Shown here: positions 1 to 5,328 of the stretch, one piece after another
Numbering within the stretch: the stretch's first letter is position 1
How the letters are laid out: the number at the start of each line of letters is the position of its first letter
DNA from: Marinilabiliaceae bacterium
GTDB taxonomy: Bacteria; Bacteroidota; Bacteroidia; Bacteroidales; Marinilabiliaceae
Assembly (NCBI GenBank): GCA_027010905.1
Contig: JALVBA010000346.1
Coordinates: forward strand, 1 to 5,363
Direction of reading: 5' to 3'
Length of the DNA stretch: 5,363 bases
Position numbers and translations under genes: made by a program
The notes under the pieces: generated by a model
Database searches by the model: none
The model's input: only the letters and a program-made list of their open reading frames with translations
Told to the model about the DNA's origin: nothing

Positions 1-33
1 AATAGGTAGAGGGTATCGTTTATTTGAGAACTT

Positions 34-55
34 TAGAAGTGCAATTCTATTTTTT
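34..55 (+). terminator. Possible intrinsic terminator of an upstream + gene
   Basis: TAGAA (34-38) and TTCTA (45-49) can form a 5 bp stem with a 6-base loop, followed directly by six T (50-55). The layout is that of a Rho-independent terminator. The stem is short and AT-rich, so this is only a candidate. If real, it would end a transcript entering from the left of the window. Confidence 0.3.
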
Positions 56-125
56 CATGGCAATTTAAACCTTTACCCACAAAAATGGTAGTAGAACCTC
101 TAATTTAATACTATCTCAATTTTTT

Positions 126-134
126 TATCTTTGC
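126..134 (+). promoter_or_regulatory. Bacteroidota-type -7 promoter element for the glucosaminidase gene
   Basis: TATCTTTGC matches the Bacteroidota primary-sigma -7 consensus TAnnTTTG at every fixed position. It lies 32 bases before the preferred ATG at 167, so a short leader starting near 140 is expected. A clear -33 TTTG is missing; the closest is TTTA at 104-107, 18 bases upstream. The leader before the start is A-rich, without a Shine-Dalgarno sequence, as is usual in this phylum. Confidence 0.6.
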
Positions 135-166
135 TGCAACGGTTATAAAACGAAAACGAAGTGTTG

Positions 167-1123
167 ATGAAGCGTATTTCAAGTCTAAGTATTGTATTTT
201 CTCTCTCTCTAATGACGATGTATGGTAAGCCTGCCGGTAAGATGACCGTAAAGCAGTACATCAATAAATATAAGAATCTTGCCATCAAAGAGATGAGACG
301 TACAGGCATTCCTGCAAGCATAACTATGGCTCAGGCTATTTTGGAATCAGGAACGGGAAACAGCACTCTGGCTCGTAAGTCGAATAACCATTTTGGGATT
401 AAGTGCCACAAAGGCTGGAAAGGTAAAAAGGTGTATCACGACGATGACAAACGGCATGAGTGTTTCAGATCGTATAAAACGGTGTACGACTCTTACATCG
501 ACCACAGTAAATTTTTAAGTGAGAAAAACAGATATGCATCACTATTCAAACTTAAATCTACCGATTACAAAGGTTGGGCTCACAGATTAAAGAAGGCAGG
601 CTACGCCACTGATCCCCGCTATGCACACCGGCTAATTAAAATTATTGAGGATTATAAACTCTATAAATTAGACCGTAAAGGTGGTGGTTATAGCAGATAT
701 TCGGAAGATACGGAGTATGAATATGAAGGTATCTCAACAGGTGTTGATGATTTTGTTATTGACCCCTACACCAGACATGAAGTTAAATATAATAACAAGG
801 TAAAGTATATTGATGTAGAAGAGGGTGATTCTTTCGAAAATATTGCCAAAGAGTTTGATCTTAGGTCGTGGGAGCTATTTCACTACAATAATATTCCTGA
901 CGATGCAGACATTAATGACTTCAAACACATCTACATTGAGCCTAAAAGAAGTAAGGCTGCTAAAACTAATGCATTCCACACAGTGAAAGAGGGCGAGACA
1001 CTGCAACAAATCTCACATAAATATGGTATTAAATTAAAAAGCATTCTGAAATTTAACCAACTGGATGAGGTCGATAGAGTAAAACCCGGAACTAAACTAT
1101 ATTTGAGACATAAGAAGAAATAG
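167..1123 (+). CDS. Secreted glucosaminidase (GH73-like) with two C-terminal LysM domains
   Basis: This is a predicted peptidoglycan hydrolase that cleaves the glycan strand next to N-acetylglucosamine, acting in the periplasm or at the cell wall during growth or cell separation. Residues 1-20 look like a signal peptide: MKR, then a hydrophobic stretch ending near MYG. The glucosaminidase domain covers about 28-165, with the motif QAILESGTGNSTLA (Glu60 the likely catalytic acid), NNHFGIKC (73-80) and YATDPRYA (146-153). A Tyr/Asp/Glu/Gly-rich linker (about 172-200) leads to LysM 1 (about 213-258) and LysM 2 (about 269-315), which should bind glycan; the protein ends RHKKK. A GTG at 161 is in frame, but I prefer the ATG at 167 (318 aa), because it starts a normal signal peptide and follows an A-rich leader. 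Domain order and length fit the Bacteroidota family. The exact bond cut is inferred from the family. Confidence 0.9.
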   Translation: MKRISSLSIVFSLSLMTMYGKPAGKMTVKQYINKYKNLAIKEMRRTGIPASITMAQAILESGTGNSTLARKSNNHFGIKCHKGWKGKKVYHDDDKRHECFRSYKTVYDSYIDHSKFLSEKNRYASLFKLKSTDYKGWAHRLKKAGYATDPRYAHRLIKIIEDYKLYKLDRKGGGYSRYSEDTEYEYEGISTGVDDFVIDPYTRHEVKYNNKVKYIDVEEGDSFENIAKEFDLRSWELFHYNNIPDDADINDFKHIYIEPKRSKAAKTNAFHTVKEGETLQQISHKYGIKLKSILKFNQLDEVDRVKPGTKLYLRHKKK

Positions 1124-1145
1124 GTTTTGGCTTTGCTCAACATAC

Positions 1146-1245
1146 GGCGGTACAACACCTTGCGATCACACCTTGTCAGCAGTCGCAAAATCTGACAGCG
1201 GTAACAAGAAGCAAAAATAAAAAGGCAAAAGTAAAAAGTATCTGG
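1146..1245 (+). repeat. Dispersed intergenic repeat, long copy
   Basis: This element lies 22 bases after the glucosaminidase stop. It begins with GGCGGTAC (1146-1153) and ends with a 17-base block GGCAAAAGTAAAAAGTA (1224-1240) followed by TCTGG. Both end blocks recur, inverted, between anmK and ribBA. About 70 bases separate them here, including a second GCGGTA (1198-1203), a direct repeat ACACCTTG (1155-1162 and 1168-1175) and two interleaved inverted repeats. It looks non-coding. Whether it is an RNA element, a mobile miniature repeat or a processing site cannot be told from one window. Confidence 0.6.
1160..1197 (+). repeat. Interleaved inverted repeats inside the long repeat copy
   Basis: TTGCGA (1160-1165) pairs with TCGCAA (1183-1188), and TGTCAG (1174-1179) pairs with CTGACA (1192-1197). 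Both pairs are perfect 6 bp matches. The order is A B A' B', so the two stems either exclude each other or form an H-type pseudoknot with connecting stretches of 8, 3 and 3 bases. The last connection is tight for a full pseudoknot. The pairing is directly visible; any RNA structure or function is inference. Confidence 0.5.
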
Positions 1246-1268
1246 AAAGCATTTGATAAAGACATTGT

Positions 1269-1294
1269 TTCGATTCGAGTGTAGCAAAATCGAA
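1269..1294. repeat. Inverted repeat in the convergent gap before fmt
   Basis: TTCGATT (1269-1275) and AATCGAA (1288-1294) form a perfect 7 bp stem around a 12-base loop. It lies between the 3' ends of the convergent glucosaminidase and fmt genes, where a shared terminator could be expected. Neither side carries a convincing T-run, so I record it as a hairpin and not as a terminator. Confidence 0.4.
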
Positions 1295-1347
1295 TTAATC
1301 GTCTATGCAACAAACAAACCCAAAACCCGAATCAAAAAGCTAACTCT

Positions 1348-2316
1348 CTACACCATCCTGACAATCGACTTAACATCAAATCCTCGCAGGAAATCGGCAA
1401 CAGACATCTGCTTTTTACCTGAGAGCTGAAGTCTCTTAATACTTATGCAGCCTGAAGCAGCACCTATCTTAAGGTAGTTTTTACCATCTGATTCAACCTC
1501 GCCGGGCTTAAGGTTCGATTCATGTACAAGTTCAGACTCAAAAATCTTAACTGCAATCTTTTTACCACCAGCCAACTCAAACTCACTCCACGCAGCTGGG
1601 TATGGTGAGAGACCTCGAATTTTATTGTGCAGAGTAAGAGCCGACAGACTCCAGTTGAGGCGACAATCATTTTTAAAAATCTTAGGTGCAGATTTTAACT
1701 CCTCTCCTTCTGCTATCTGTGCTTGTGGTGTGGTAACTATTTTACCTTCAACAATAAGATTAACCGTTTTCAGCACCAGTTCAGCCCCGGTAATCATAAG
1801 CTTATCGTGTACAGCACCTGCACTATCGTCAGCACCAATCCCTACCCGCTCCTGCCGAATAATATTTCCTGTATCAATCTCGTGCTGAAGGAAAAATGTT
1901 GTTACGCCTGTCTCCCTCTCACCATTAATTACAGCCCAGTTTATGGGTGCAGCACCCCGGTACTGAGGCAACAGCGATGCATGAAGATTAAAAGTTCCAA
2001 GTGGAGGCATATTCCACACCACCTCAGGCAGCATCCTAAAAGCGACAATAATCTGCAAATCGGCCTTTAACGATTTTAGCTCTTCAACAAATGATGGGTT
2101 TTTAAGATTTGTTGGTTGCAGTATGTTCAAACCCGCAGATTCAGCATAAACCTTAACTGCCGACTTCCTGATTTTCTGTCCACGACCTGCCGGTTTATCG
2201 GGAGCAGTAATAACCCCTACAATATTAAAACTATTTTCAACCAATATCCTCAGGCTCTCCACAGCAAAATCGGGAGTACCCATAAACACTATATGTAAAT
2301 TCTCTTTTGTAATCAT
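1348..2316 (-). CDS. fmt: Methionyl-tRNA formyltransferase
   Basis: Fmt transfers the formyl group of 10-formyltetrahydrofolate to the amino group of methionyl-initiator tRNA in the cytoplasm, giving fMet-tRNA for translation initiation. At 322 residues it is close to the E. coli enzyme. The N-terminal formyltransferase domain carries FMGTPDFAVESL (11-22), TAPDKPAGRGQ (37-47), and NLHASLLPQYRGAAPINWA (110-128). HEIDTGNI spans 145-152. The catalytic Asn, His and Asp correspond to N110, H112 and D148. After the linker motif GLSPYPAAW (235-243), the C-terminal tRNA-binding domain runs to near residue 315. The start is the ATG at 2316, after an A-rich stretch. The DUF5522 gene ends 18 bases upstream on the same strand, so the two are probably co-transcribed. 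All key residues are present and nothing suggests decay. Confidence 0.97.
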   Translation of the reverse strand: MITKENLHIVFMGTPDFAVESLRILVENSFNIVGVITAPDKPAGRGQKIRKSAVKVYAESAGLNILQPTNLKNPSFVEELKSLKADLQIIVAFRMLPEVVWNMPPLGTFNLHASLLPQYRGAAPINWAVINGERETGVTTFFLQHEIDTGNIIRQERVGIGADDSAGAVHDKLMITGAELVLKTVNLIVEGKIVTTPQAQIAEGEELKSAPKIFKNDCRLNWSLSALTLHNKIRGLSPYPAAWSEFELAGGKKIAVKIFESELVHESNLKPGEVESDGKNYLKIGAASGCISIKRLQLSGKKQMSVADFLRGFDVKSIVRMV

Positions 2317-2334
2317 TTTTTTTCTGATGTAATA

Positions 2335-2532
2335 CTATGATGGCTTTCTCAATATTGTGTTCCCTTTTGTATGTTTAGGAAAATAGGGGCAGTGCTTACA
2401 TCCGTTACCACAGCAGTAACCTCTGTTTTTCAGAAATTTTTCCGTCATCACCCTGAAACCCCGCGGATCCATGTAGTAGTCGTCATTTTCGTTTAACTTC
2501 TTAGGAGTAAAAGAGTCATCAACATAATCCAT
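2335..2532 (-). CDS. Small Cys-rich DUF5522 family protein
   Basis: This is a 65-residue protein of unknown function. Its core, DDYYMDPRGFRVMTEKFL followed by NRGYCCGNGCKHCPY (residues 17-50), matches the DUF5522 family as I know it. Four cysteines (C40, C41, C45, C48), a nearby His (H47) and H54 could bind a metal ion or Fe-S cluster; that is inference. It has no signal peptide or membrane segment, so it is probably cytoplasmic. It is the first gene of a probable two-gene unit with fmt, 18 bases away, and has its own promoter-like sequence just upstream. The ATG at 2532 begins an acidic N-terminus and is the only sensible start. The link to fmt may hint at a translation or housekeeping role, but nothing in the sequence proves it. 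Confidence 0.85.
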   Translation of the reverse strand: MDYVDDSFTPKKLNENDDYYMDPRGFRVMTEKFLKNRGYCCGNGCKHCPYFPKHTKGNTILRKPS

Positions 2533-2546
2533 AAATTATTTTTTTG

Positions 2547-2579
2547 TAAAGATACGCGAAAAATAGCTACATACTCAAA
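2547..2579 (-). promoter_or_regulatory. Promoter for the DUF5522-fmt unit
   Basis: Read on the - strand, TTTG (2579-2576) is followed after 21 bases by TATCTTTA (2554-2547), one mismatch from the Bacteroidota -7 consensus TAnnTTTG. The spacing fits the -33/-7 arrangement known for this phylum. Transcription would start near 2540, leaving a leader of only about 8-10 bases before the ATG at 2532. The leader is therefore very short and A/T-rich. Confidence 0.5.
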
Positions 2580-2599
2580 AGTAGAGAAACTACACAAGT

Positions 2600-2630
2600 A
2601 AAAAATAGATTTGAGCTACTACATCAATCT
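2600..2630 (-). terminator. Possible intrinsic terminator behind the gene remnant
   Basis: On the - strand, AGATTGA (2630-2624) pairs with TCAAATCT (2614-2607) with one bulged base around a 9-base loop. It is followed by A and then six T (2605-2600). The geometry is that of a Rho-independent terminator, though the stem is AT-rich. It lies downstream of the DHOD-like remnant and upstream of the DUF5522 promoter. It may therefore be the terminator of the former gene, left after the body was lost. Confidence 0.4.
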
Positions 2631-2656
2631 TTAGACATATTATCCCCCTTCTTCCC

Positions 2657-2679
2657 TACTCTTTTTACCTTTTACTTCT
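2657..2679 (-). repeat. Repeat-like A/G tract, weak third copy
   Basis: Read on the - strand, AGAAGTAAAAGGTAAAAAG (2679-2661) resembles the GGCAAAAGTAAAAAGTA block of the two other repeat copies but is not identical, and GGCGGTAC is absent. It begins within one or two codons of where the DHOD-like reading frame stops resembling its family. It is low-complexity, so the relationship is uncertain. Confidence 0.35.
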
Positions 2680-2825
2680 CCAAACAGAGAGTTTAGCACA
2701 ATAGCACCAACACCTCATTCAGCTAAAACCTGAAAATTGTCAATTGAAACGGTTAAGATTGAATTTGAAGCGATTACCGGTGACTTAAGTTTAAGTCCTA
2801 TGTAGGTTGTTGATATATCTGCCAT
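2676..2825 (-). pseudogene. Truncated dihydroorotate dehydrogenase-like gene remnant
   Basis: Read on the - strand from ATG at 2825, the frame starts MADISTTYIGLKLKSP, continues for 36 codons, meets TGA at 2717-2715, and continues in the same frame as GVGAIVLNSLFGE. This closely follows the N-terminus of the dihydroorotate dehydrogenase-like flavoproteins common in Bacteroidota, which read roughly STTYMGLKLKSPII, then GLT, then GAGAIVLKSLFEEQI. These are class 1-like TIM-barrel FMN proteins of about 330 residues. Only about 50 codons remain; the barrel body and C-terminus are absent. Besides the stop, the Gly-Ser/Gly-Leu-Thr segment reads SNSILT, and the Lys expected before SLF is Asn, both consistent with lost function. 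The resemblance ends at 2676, where an A/G repeat-like tract begins. The family call rests on remembered motifs, not on a search. The alternative is a chance open frame, which the length and pattern of matches make unlikely. Confidence 0.8.
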
Positions 2826-2853
2826 TTTATATGTGTTTAATGTATCTGTTTCC

Positions 2854-2862
2854 TAAATTTAC
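2854..2862 (+). promoter_or_regulatory. Possible -7 element for anmK
   Basis: TAAATTTAC has one mismatch to the Bacteroidota -7 consensus TAnnTTTG and lies 28 bases before the anmK ATG. No clear -33 TTTG is seen at the right distance. TAAATTTA is self-complementary, so it could equally be read toward the DHOD-like remnant on the other strand. This is the best candidate in the leader but is weak. Confidence 0.35.
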
Positions 2863-2890
2863 AACCTATTTATTCAAAACACACTAAATC

Positions 2891-3979
2891 ATGGATTTGT
2901 TTAGTAATGATTATAACAAAAAAGAAAATATAACAGCTATCGGTCTGATGTCGGGCACATCACTTGATGGTTTAGACATAGTTTTATGCCACTTTAGCAA
3001 GGATGATTACAAAAGATTTGAGATTGTTGATTCAACGACAATAAAATATAGCCGCAAATTAAAAGAGCAACTGCAATCAGCCGGCTCGCTATCGGCATAC
3101 AGATTTATCCAACTACACCGTGAGTATGGAAGATGGACAGGCGAACAGATTAACCGGTTTCTGAAATCACACAATCAAAAAGTAGATATAATTGCTTCGC
3201 ACGGCCACACTGTATTTCATGAGCCCGGAAAAAATATTAACTTTCAAATTGGAGATGGAGCGGCAATTGCTGCAACCACAGGCATCACTACAGTTTCTGA
3301 TTTTCGCACATTCGATATTACTCTGGGTGGACAGGGTGCCCCTTTGATACCTATTGTTGACCGTGACCTATTTGGTGAATATGATGCATGCATAAATATT
3401 GGAGGATTTGCGAACATCTCACTCGACAGCGATAGCAGAAGAGTAGCATGGGATATCTGTCCCGTAAATACTGTCATGAACAAACTGTCAGCTACTTTTA
3501 ATTTGGAGTATGACAAAGGTGGCAAAAAAGGCAGGTCGGGCGAAGTTATTGATGAATTGCTGAACGAGTTGGAGAGTCTGAACTACTACCAACAAACGCC
3601 CCCAAAATCCTTGGGTACAGAGTGGTTGGAGAGTAGAGTATGGCCGCTAATTAAAAAATACCCCAACTACAAAACGGAGAGTATAATGGCTACTTTTTAT
3701 GAACATGTGGCAAACCGTATCAGTTCTGACCTGAATAGTAACAGAGTATCCAGTGTGCTTTTTACCGGAGGAGGTGTGAAAAACAGCTACCTGATGTCGT
3801 TAATAAGCAGCAGGTACAATGGAAAACTAACAGTTCCGGATGAGGAGATTATTGATTTTAAAGAGGCGCTAGGCTTTGCCTATCTTGGAGTTCTCAGAGC
3901 TAAAGGATTAACCAATTGCCTGAAGTCAGTTACCGGAGCAAGACAGGATAGTAGCTCGGGGGTTATTCATCGCATGTAG
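2891..3979 (+). CDS. anmK: Anhydro-N-acetylmuramic acid kinase
   Basis: AnmK hydrolyses the 1,6-anhydro ring of anhydro-MurNAc and phosphorylates it with ATP to MurNAc-6-phosphate, in the cytoplasmic branch of peptidoglycan recycling. The 362-residue protein is of normal family length. Visible motifs of this ASKHA-fold kinase are the phosphate loop GLMSGTSLDGLD (18-29), ASHGHTVFHEP (102-112), and QIGDGAAIA (119-127). FDITLGGQGAPLIP (141-154), NIGGFANIS (169-177), TGGGVKN (292-298) and DFKEALGFAYLGVL (322-335) follow. The catalytic Asp is probably D188 in WDICPVN, the Bacteroidota version of the FDTGPGN motif of proteobacterial enzymes. The start at 2891 leaves 17 residues before GLMSGT, slightly longer than usual but with no better start downstream before that motif. 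The gene stands alone, divergent from the DHOD-like remnant and convergent with ribBA. No MurQ etherase gene is in the window. Confidence 0.96.
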   Translation: MDLFSNDYNKKENITAIGLMSGTSLDGLDIVLCHFSKDDYKRFEIVDSTTIKYSRKLKEQLQSAGSLSAYRFIQLHREYGRWTGEQINRFLKSHNQKVDIIASHGHTVFHEPGKNINFQIGDGAAIAATTGITTVSDFRTFDITLGGQGAPLIPIVDRDLFGEYDACINIGGFANISLDSDSRRVAWDICPVNTVMNKLSATFNLEYDKGGKKGRSGEVIDELLNELESLNYYQQTPPKSLGTEWLESRVWPLIKKYPNYKTESIMATFYEHVANRISSDLNSNRVSSVLFTGGGVKNSYLMSLISSRYNGKLTVPDEEIIDFKEALGFAYLGVLRAKGLTNCLKSVTGARQDSSSGVIHRM

Positions 3980-3997
3980 AAAATCGGTTACTGTTTA

Positions 3998-4037
3998 CCA
4001 GCTACTTTTTACTTTTTACTTTTGCCAAAGTACCGCC
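3998..4037 (-). repeat. Dispersed intergenic repeat, short copy behind ribBA
   Basis: Read on the - strand, GGCGGTAC (4037-4030) begins at the last base of the ribBA stop codon. It is followed by TTT and the same 17-base block GGCAAAAGTAAAAAGTA (4026-4010) as the copy behind the glucosaminidase gene, then one more AAAAAGTA unit and GCTGG. TACTTT (4017-4022) and AAAGTA (4027-4032) can form a 6 bp hairpin with a 4-base loop. The A/G-rich strand is the sense strand of ribBA. Compared with the long copy, the roughly 70-base middle part is missing. It nearly fills the 57-base convergent gap between anmK and ribBA; I see no convincing separate terminator there. Confidence 0.6.
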
Positions 4038-5284
4038 TACTCCCCTCTCTTCTTCTCGTATTTGAAGAACTGTAGCTTATGCCCCATTCTGTCGTGCTTG
4101 GTTTTCATATAAAACTCATTGTGTGGATTTGGTTCAATCTCTATTGGCACTATCTCTGAAACTTCAAGTCCATATCCTTCCAATCCAATTCTTTTAACCG
4201 GGTTATTTGTCATCAGTCTCATCTTCGATACTCCTAGCTCTCTCAATATTTGAGCACCTACACCATAGTCTCTTTCATCGGCATCAAACCCCAATTCCTC
4301 GTTAGCTTCAACAGTATCAAACCCCTCCTCCTGAAGTTTATATGCCTCTATTTTATTCATCAGGCCGATACCACGCCCCTCCTGATTCATATATACAACC
4401 ACACCTTTACCCTCTTTCTCTATCTCTTCCATGGCATGATGAAGTTGGTCACCACACTCACACCTCAACGACCCAAATATATCGCCTGTAATACAGCTGG
4501 AATGAACTCTCACCAAAACAGGCTCATCTTCAGTCCACTCACCTTTTATAAGTGCCATGTGCTCTAGTCCGTTTGATTTCTGCTTGAACGGTATAAACCG
4601 AAAATTGCCGTGCGAAGTTGGGAGACTAACCTCAGCACCCTTAACAATCAGGCTCTCCTCTTTTAATCGGTATGAGATAAGATCTTTAATAGATATCAAT
4701 TTCAGATTAAAACTCTTTGCAATCTTCACCAACTCAGGCAAACGAGCCATTGTACCGTCATCATTCATTATCTCAATTAAAACACCTGCAGGGTAGAGTC
4801 CGGCTAAACGAGCCATATCTACACCAGCTTCTGTATGGCCGGCACGACGCAACACTCCACGACTTTTGGCTTTCAAAGGAAAGATATGCCCCGGTCGTCC
4901 AAGATCCTCCGGTGTAGTATTAAGATTACAAAGAGACTTTATTGTTTTAGACCTGTCGGAAGCAGAAATGCCGGTTGTACATCCATGCCCTAACAGATCG
5001 ATGGAAACGGTAAAAGGGGTAGCATGCATACTAGTATTTTTCCCAACCATCAATTCCAGCTCCAGCTCTTCGCAACGTTGCTCTATTAATGGAGCACAGA
5101 TTAGTCCACGCCCATACTTAGCCATAAAATTTATTTTCTCCGGAGTGATAAGTTCAGCAGCAGCAATGAAGTCACCCTCATTCTCACGATCTTCGTCATC
5201 AACAACAATTATTAGTTCCCCGTTACGAATGGCCTCAATAGCCTCTTTAATTGTATCTAATTTGATTTCTTTATCTTGCGACAT
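4037..5284 (-). CDS. ribBA: Bifunctional 3,4-dihydroxy-2-butanone-4-phosphate synthase / GTP cyclohydrolase II
   Basis: This fused cytoplasmic enzyme supplies both precursors of riboflavin. The RibB part turns ribulose 5-phosphate into 3,4-dihydroxy-2-butanone 4-phosphate and formate. The RibA part opens GTP to the diaminopyrimidine 5-phosphate. The RibB domain spans about 9-206, with the acidic metal-binding loop DDEDRENEGD (29-38), RPGHIFPL (130-137) and RAGHTEAGVD (147-156). The RibA domain spans about 215-405. It has the zinc ligands C264, C275 and C277 (HSSC, then RCEC), then QEGRGIGL (301-308), ERDYGVGAQILRELGV (337-352) and LMTNNPVKR (357-365). Length (415 aa) is normal for the fusion and both sites look intact. 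No other rib gene is in the window. The leader is only about 30 bases, too short for an FMN riboswitch. Confidence 0.97.
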   Translation of the reverse strand: MSQDKEIKLDTIKEAIEAIRNGELIIVVDDEDRENEGDFIAAAELITPEKINFMAKYGRGLICAPLIEQRCEELELELMVGKNTSMHATPFTVSIDLLGHGCTTGISASDRSKTIKSLCNLNTTPEDLGRPGHIFPLKAKSRGVLRRAGHTEAGVDMARLAGLYPAGVLIEIMNDDGTMARLPELVKIAKSFNLKLISIKDLISYRLKEESLIVKGAEVSLPTSHGNFRFIPFKQKSNGLEHMALIKGEWTEDEPVLVRVHSSCITGDIFGSLRCECGDQLHHAMEEIEKEGKGVVVYMNQEGRGIGLMNKIEAYKLQEEGFDTVEANEELGFDADERDYGVGAQILRELGVSKMRLMTNNPVKRIGLEGYGLEVSEIVPIEIEPNPHNEFYMKTKHDRMGHKLQFFKYEKKRGE

Positions 5285-5319
5285 AGAGTTGTAATTTATC
5301 TAATCTTAAAAATGAAGTT

Positions 5320-5328
5320 GCAAAATTA
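5320..5328 (-). promoter_or_regulatory. Bacteroidota -7 element for ribBA
   Basis: On the - strand TAATTTTGC (5328-5320) matches TAnnTTTG at all fixed positions and lies about 36 bases before the ribBA ATG. Transcription would begin near 5314. A clear -33 TTTG is not seen at 19-21 bases upstream, and the window ends soon after. No other gene is visible between here and the right edge. Confidence 0.5.

Larger units (their letters stand above)
1..166. other. Left-edge intergenic region
   Basis: I find no gene that can be supported here. One + frame stays open from base 2 to a TAG at 89-91, so the tail of an upstream + gene cannot be excluded. However, the peptide resembles no family I recognise, and a terminator-like hairpin (34-55) would fall inside it. 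On the - strand every possible start runs into a stop within a few codons. The stretch is AT-rich and holds the promoter of the downstream glucosaminidase gene. Confidence 0.5.
2533..2890. other. 358-base divergent intergenic region with gene remnant
   Basis: This gap separates the divergent DUF5522-fmt and anmK units. From left to right it holds the DUF5522 promoter, a terminator-like hairpin on the - strand (2600-2630), a repeat-like tract (2657-2679), the truncated DHOD-like remnant (2676-2825), and about 65 bases of leader and promoter DNA before anmK. I see no intact gene or RNA gene in it. Confidence 0.7.

Noticed and set aside
2..91. Open + frame at the left edge as the C-terminal end of an upstream gene
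   Set aside because: The roughly 29-residue peptide matches no family I know, and a hairpin followed by six T lies inside it. Too short to call.
931..1287. 118-codon open frame on the - strand
   Set aside because: It is antisense to the end of the glucosaminidase gene and runs through the repeat. It has low-complexity Cys/Phe/Leu content and no recognisable domain.
1262..1300. tRNA T-arm-like TTCGATTC
   Set aside because: The flanking bases do not pair as a T-stem, and no acceptor, D or anticodon arms fit. It is part of a simple inverted repeat.
1625..2070. Overlapping + frames of 87 and 115 codons
   Set aside because: Both are antisense to fmt, with no family resemblance.
2826..2890. Active promoter for the DHOD-like remnant
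   Set aside because: Only the self-complementary TAAATTTA is present. The TTTTG upstream on the - strand is about 13 bases away, too close for a -33/-7 pair.
3980..4036. Intrinsic terminator shared by anmK and ribBA
   Set aside because: The 6 bp TACTTT/AAAGTA hairpin has no T-run on its 3' side on either strand. The T-rich stretch precedes it on +, so I kept it only as part of the repeat.
4866..5294. 142-codon open + frame
   Set aside because: It is a Ser/Ile-rich mirror of the ribBA N-terminal half. ribBA is certain on the other strand.
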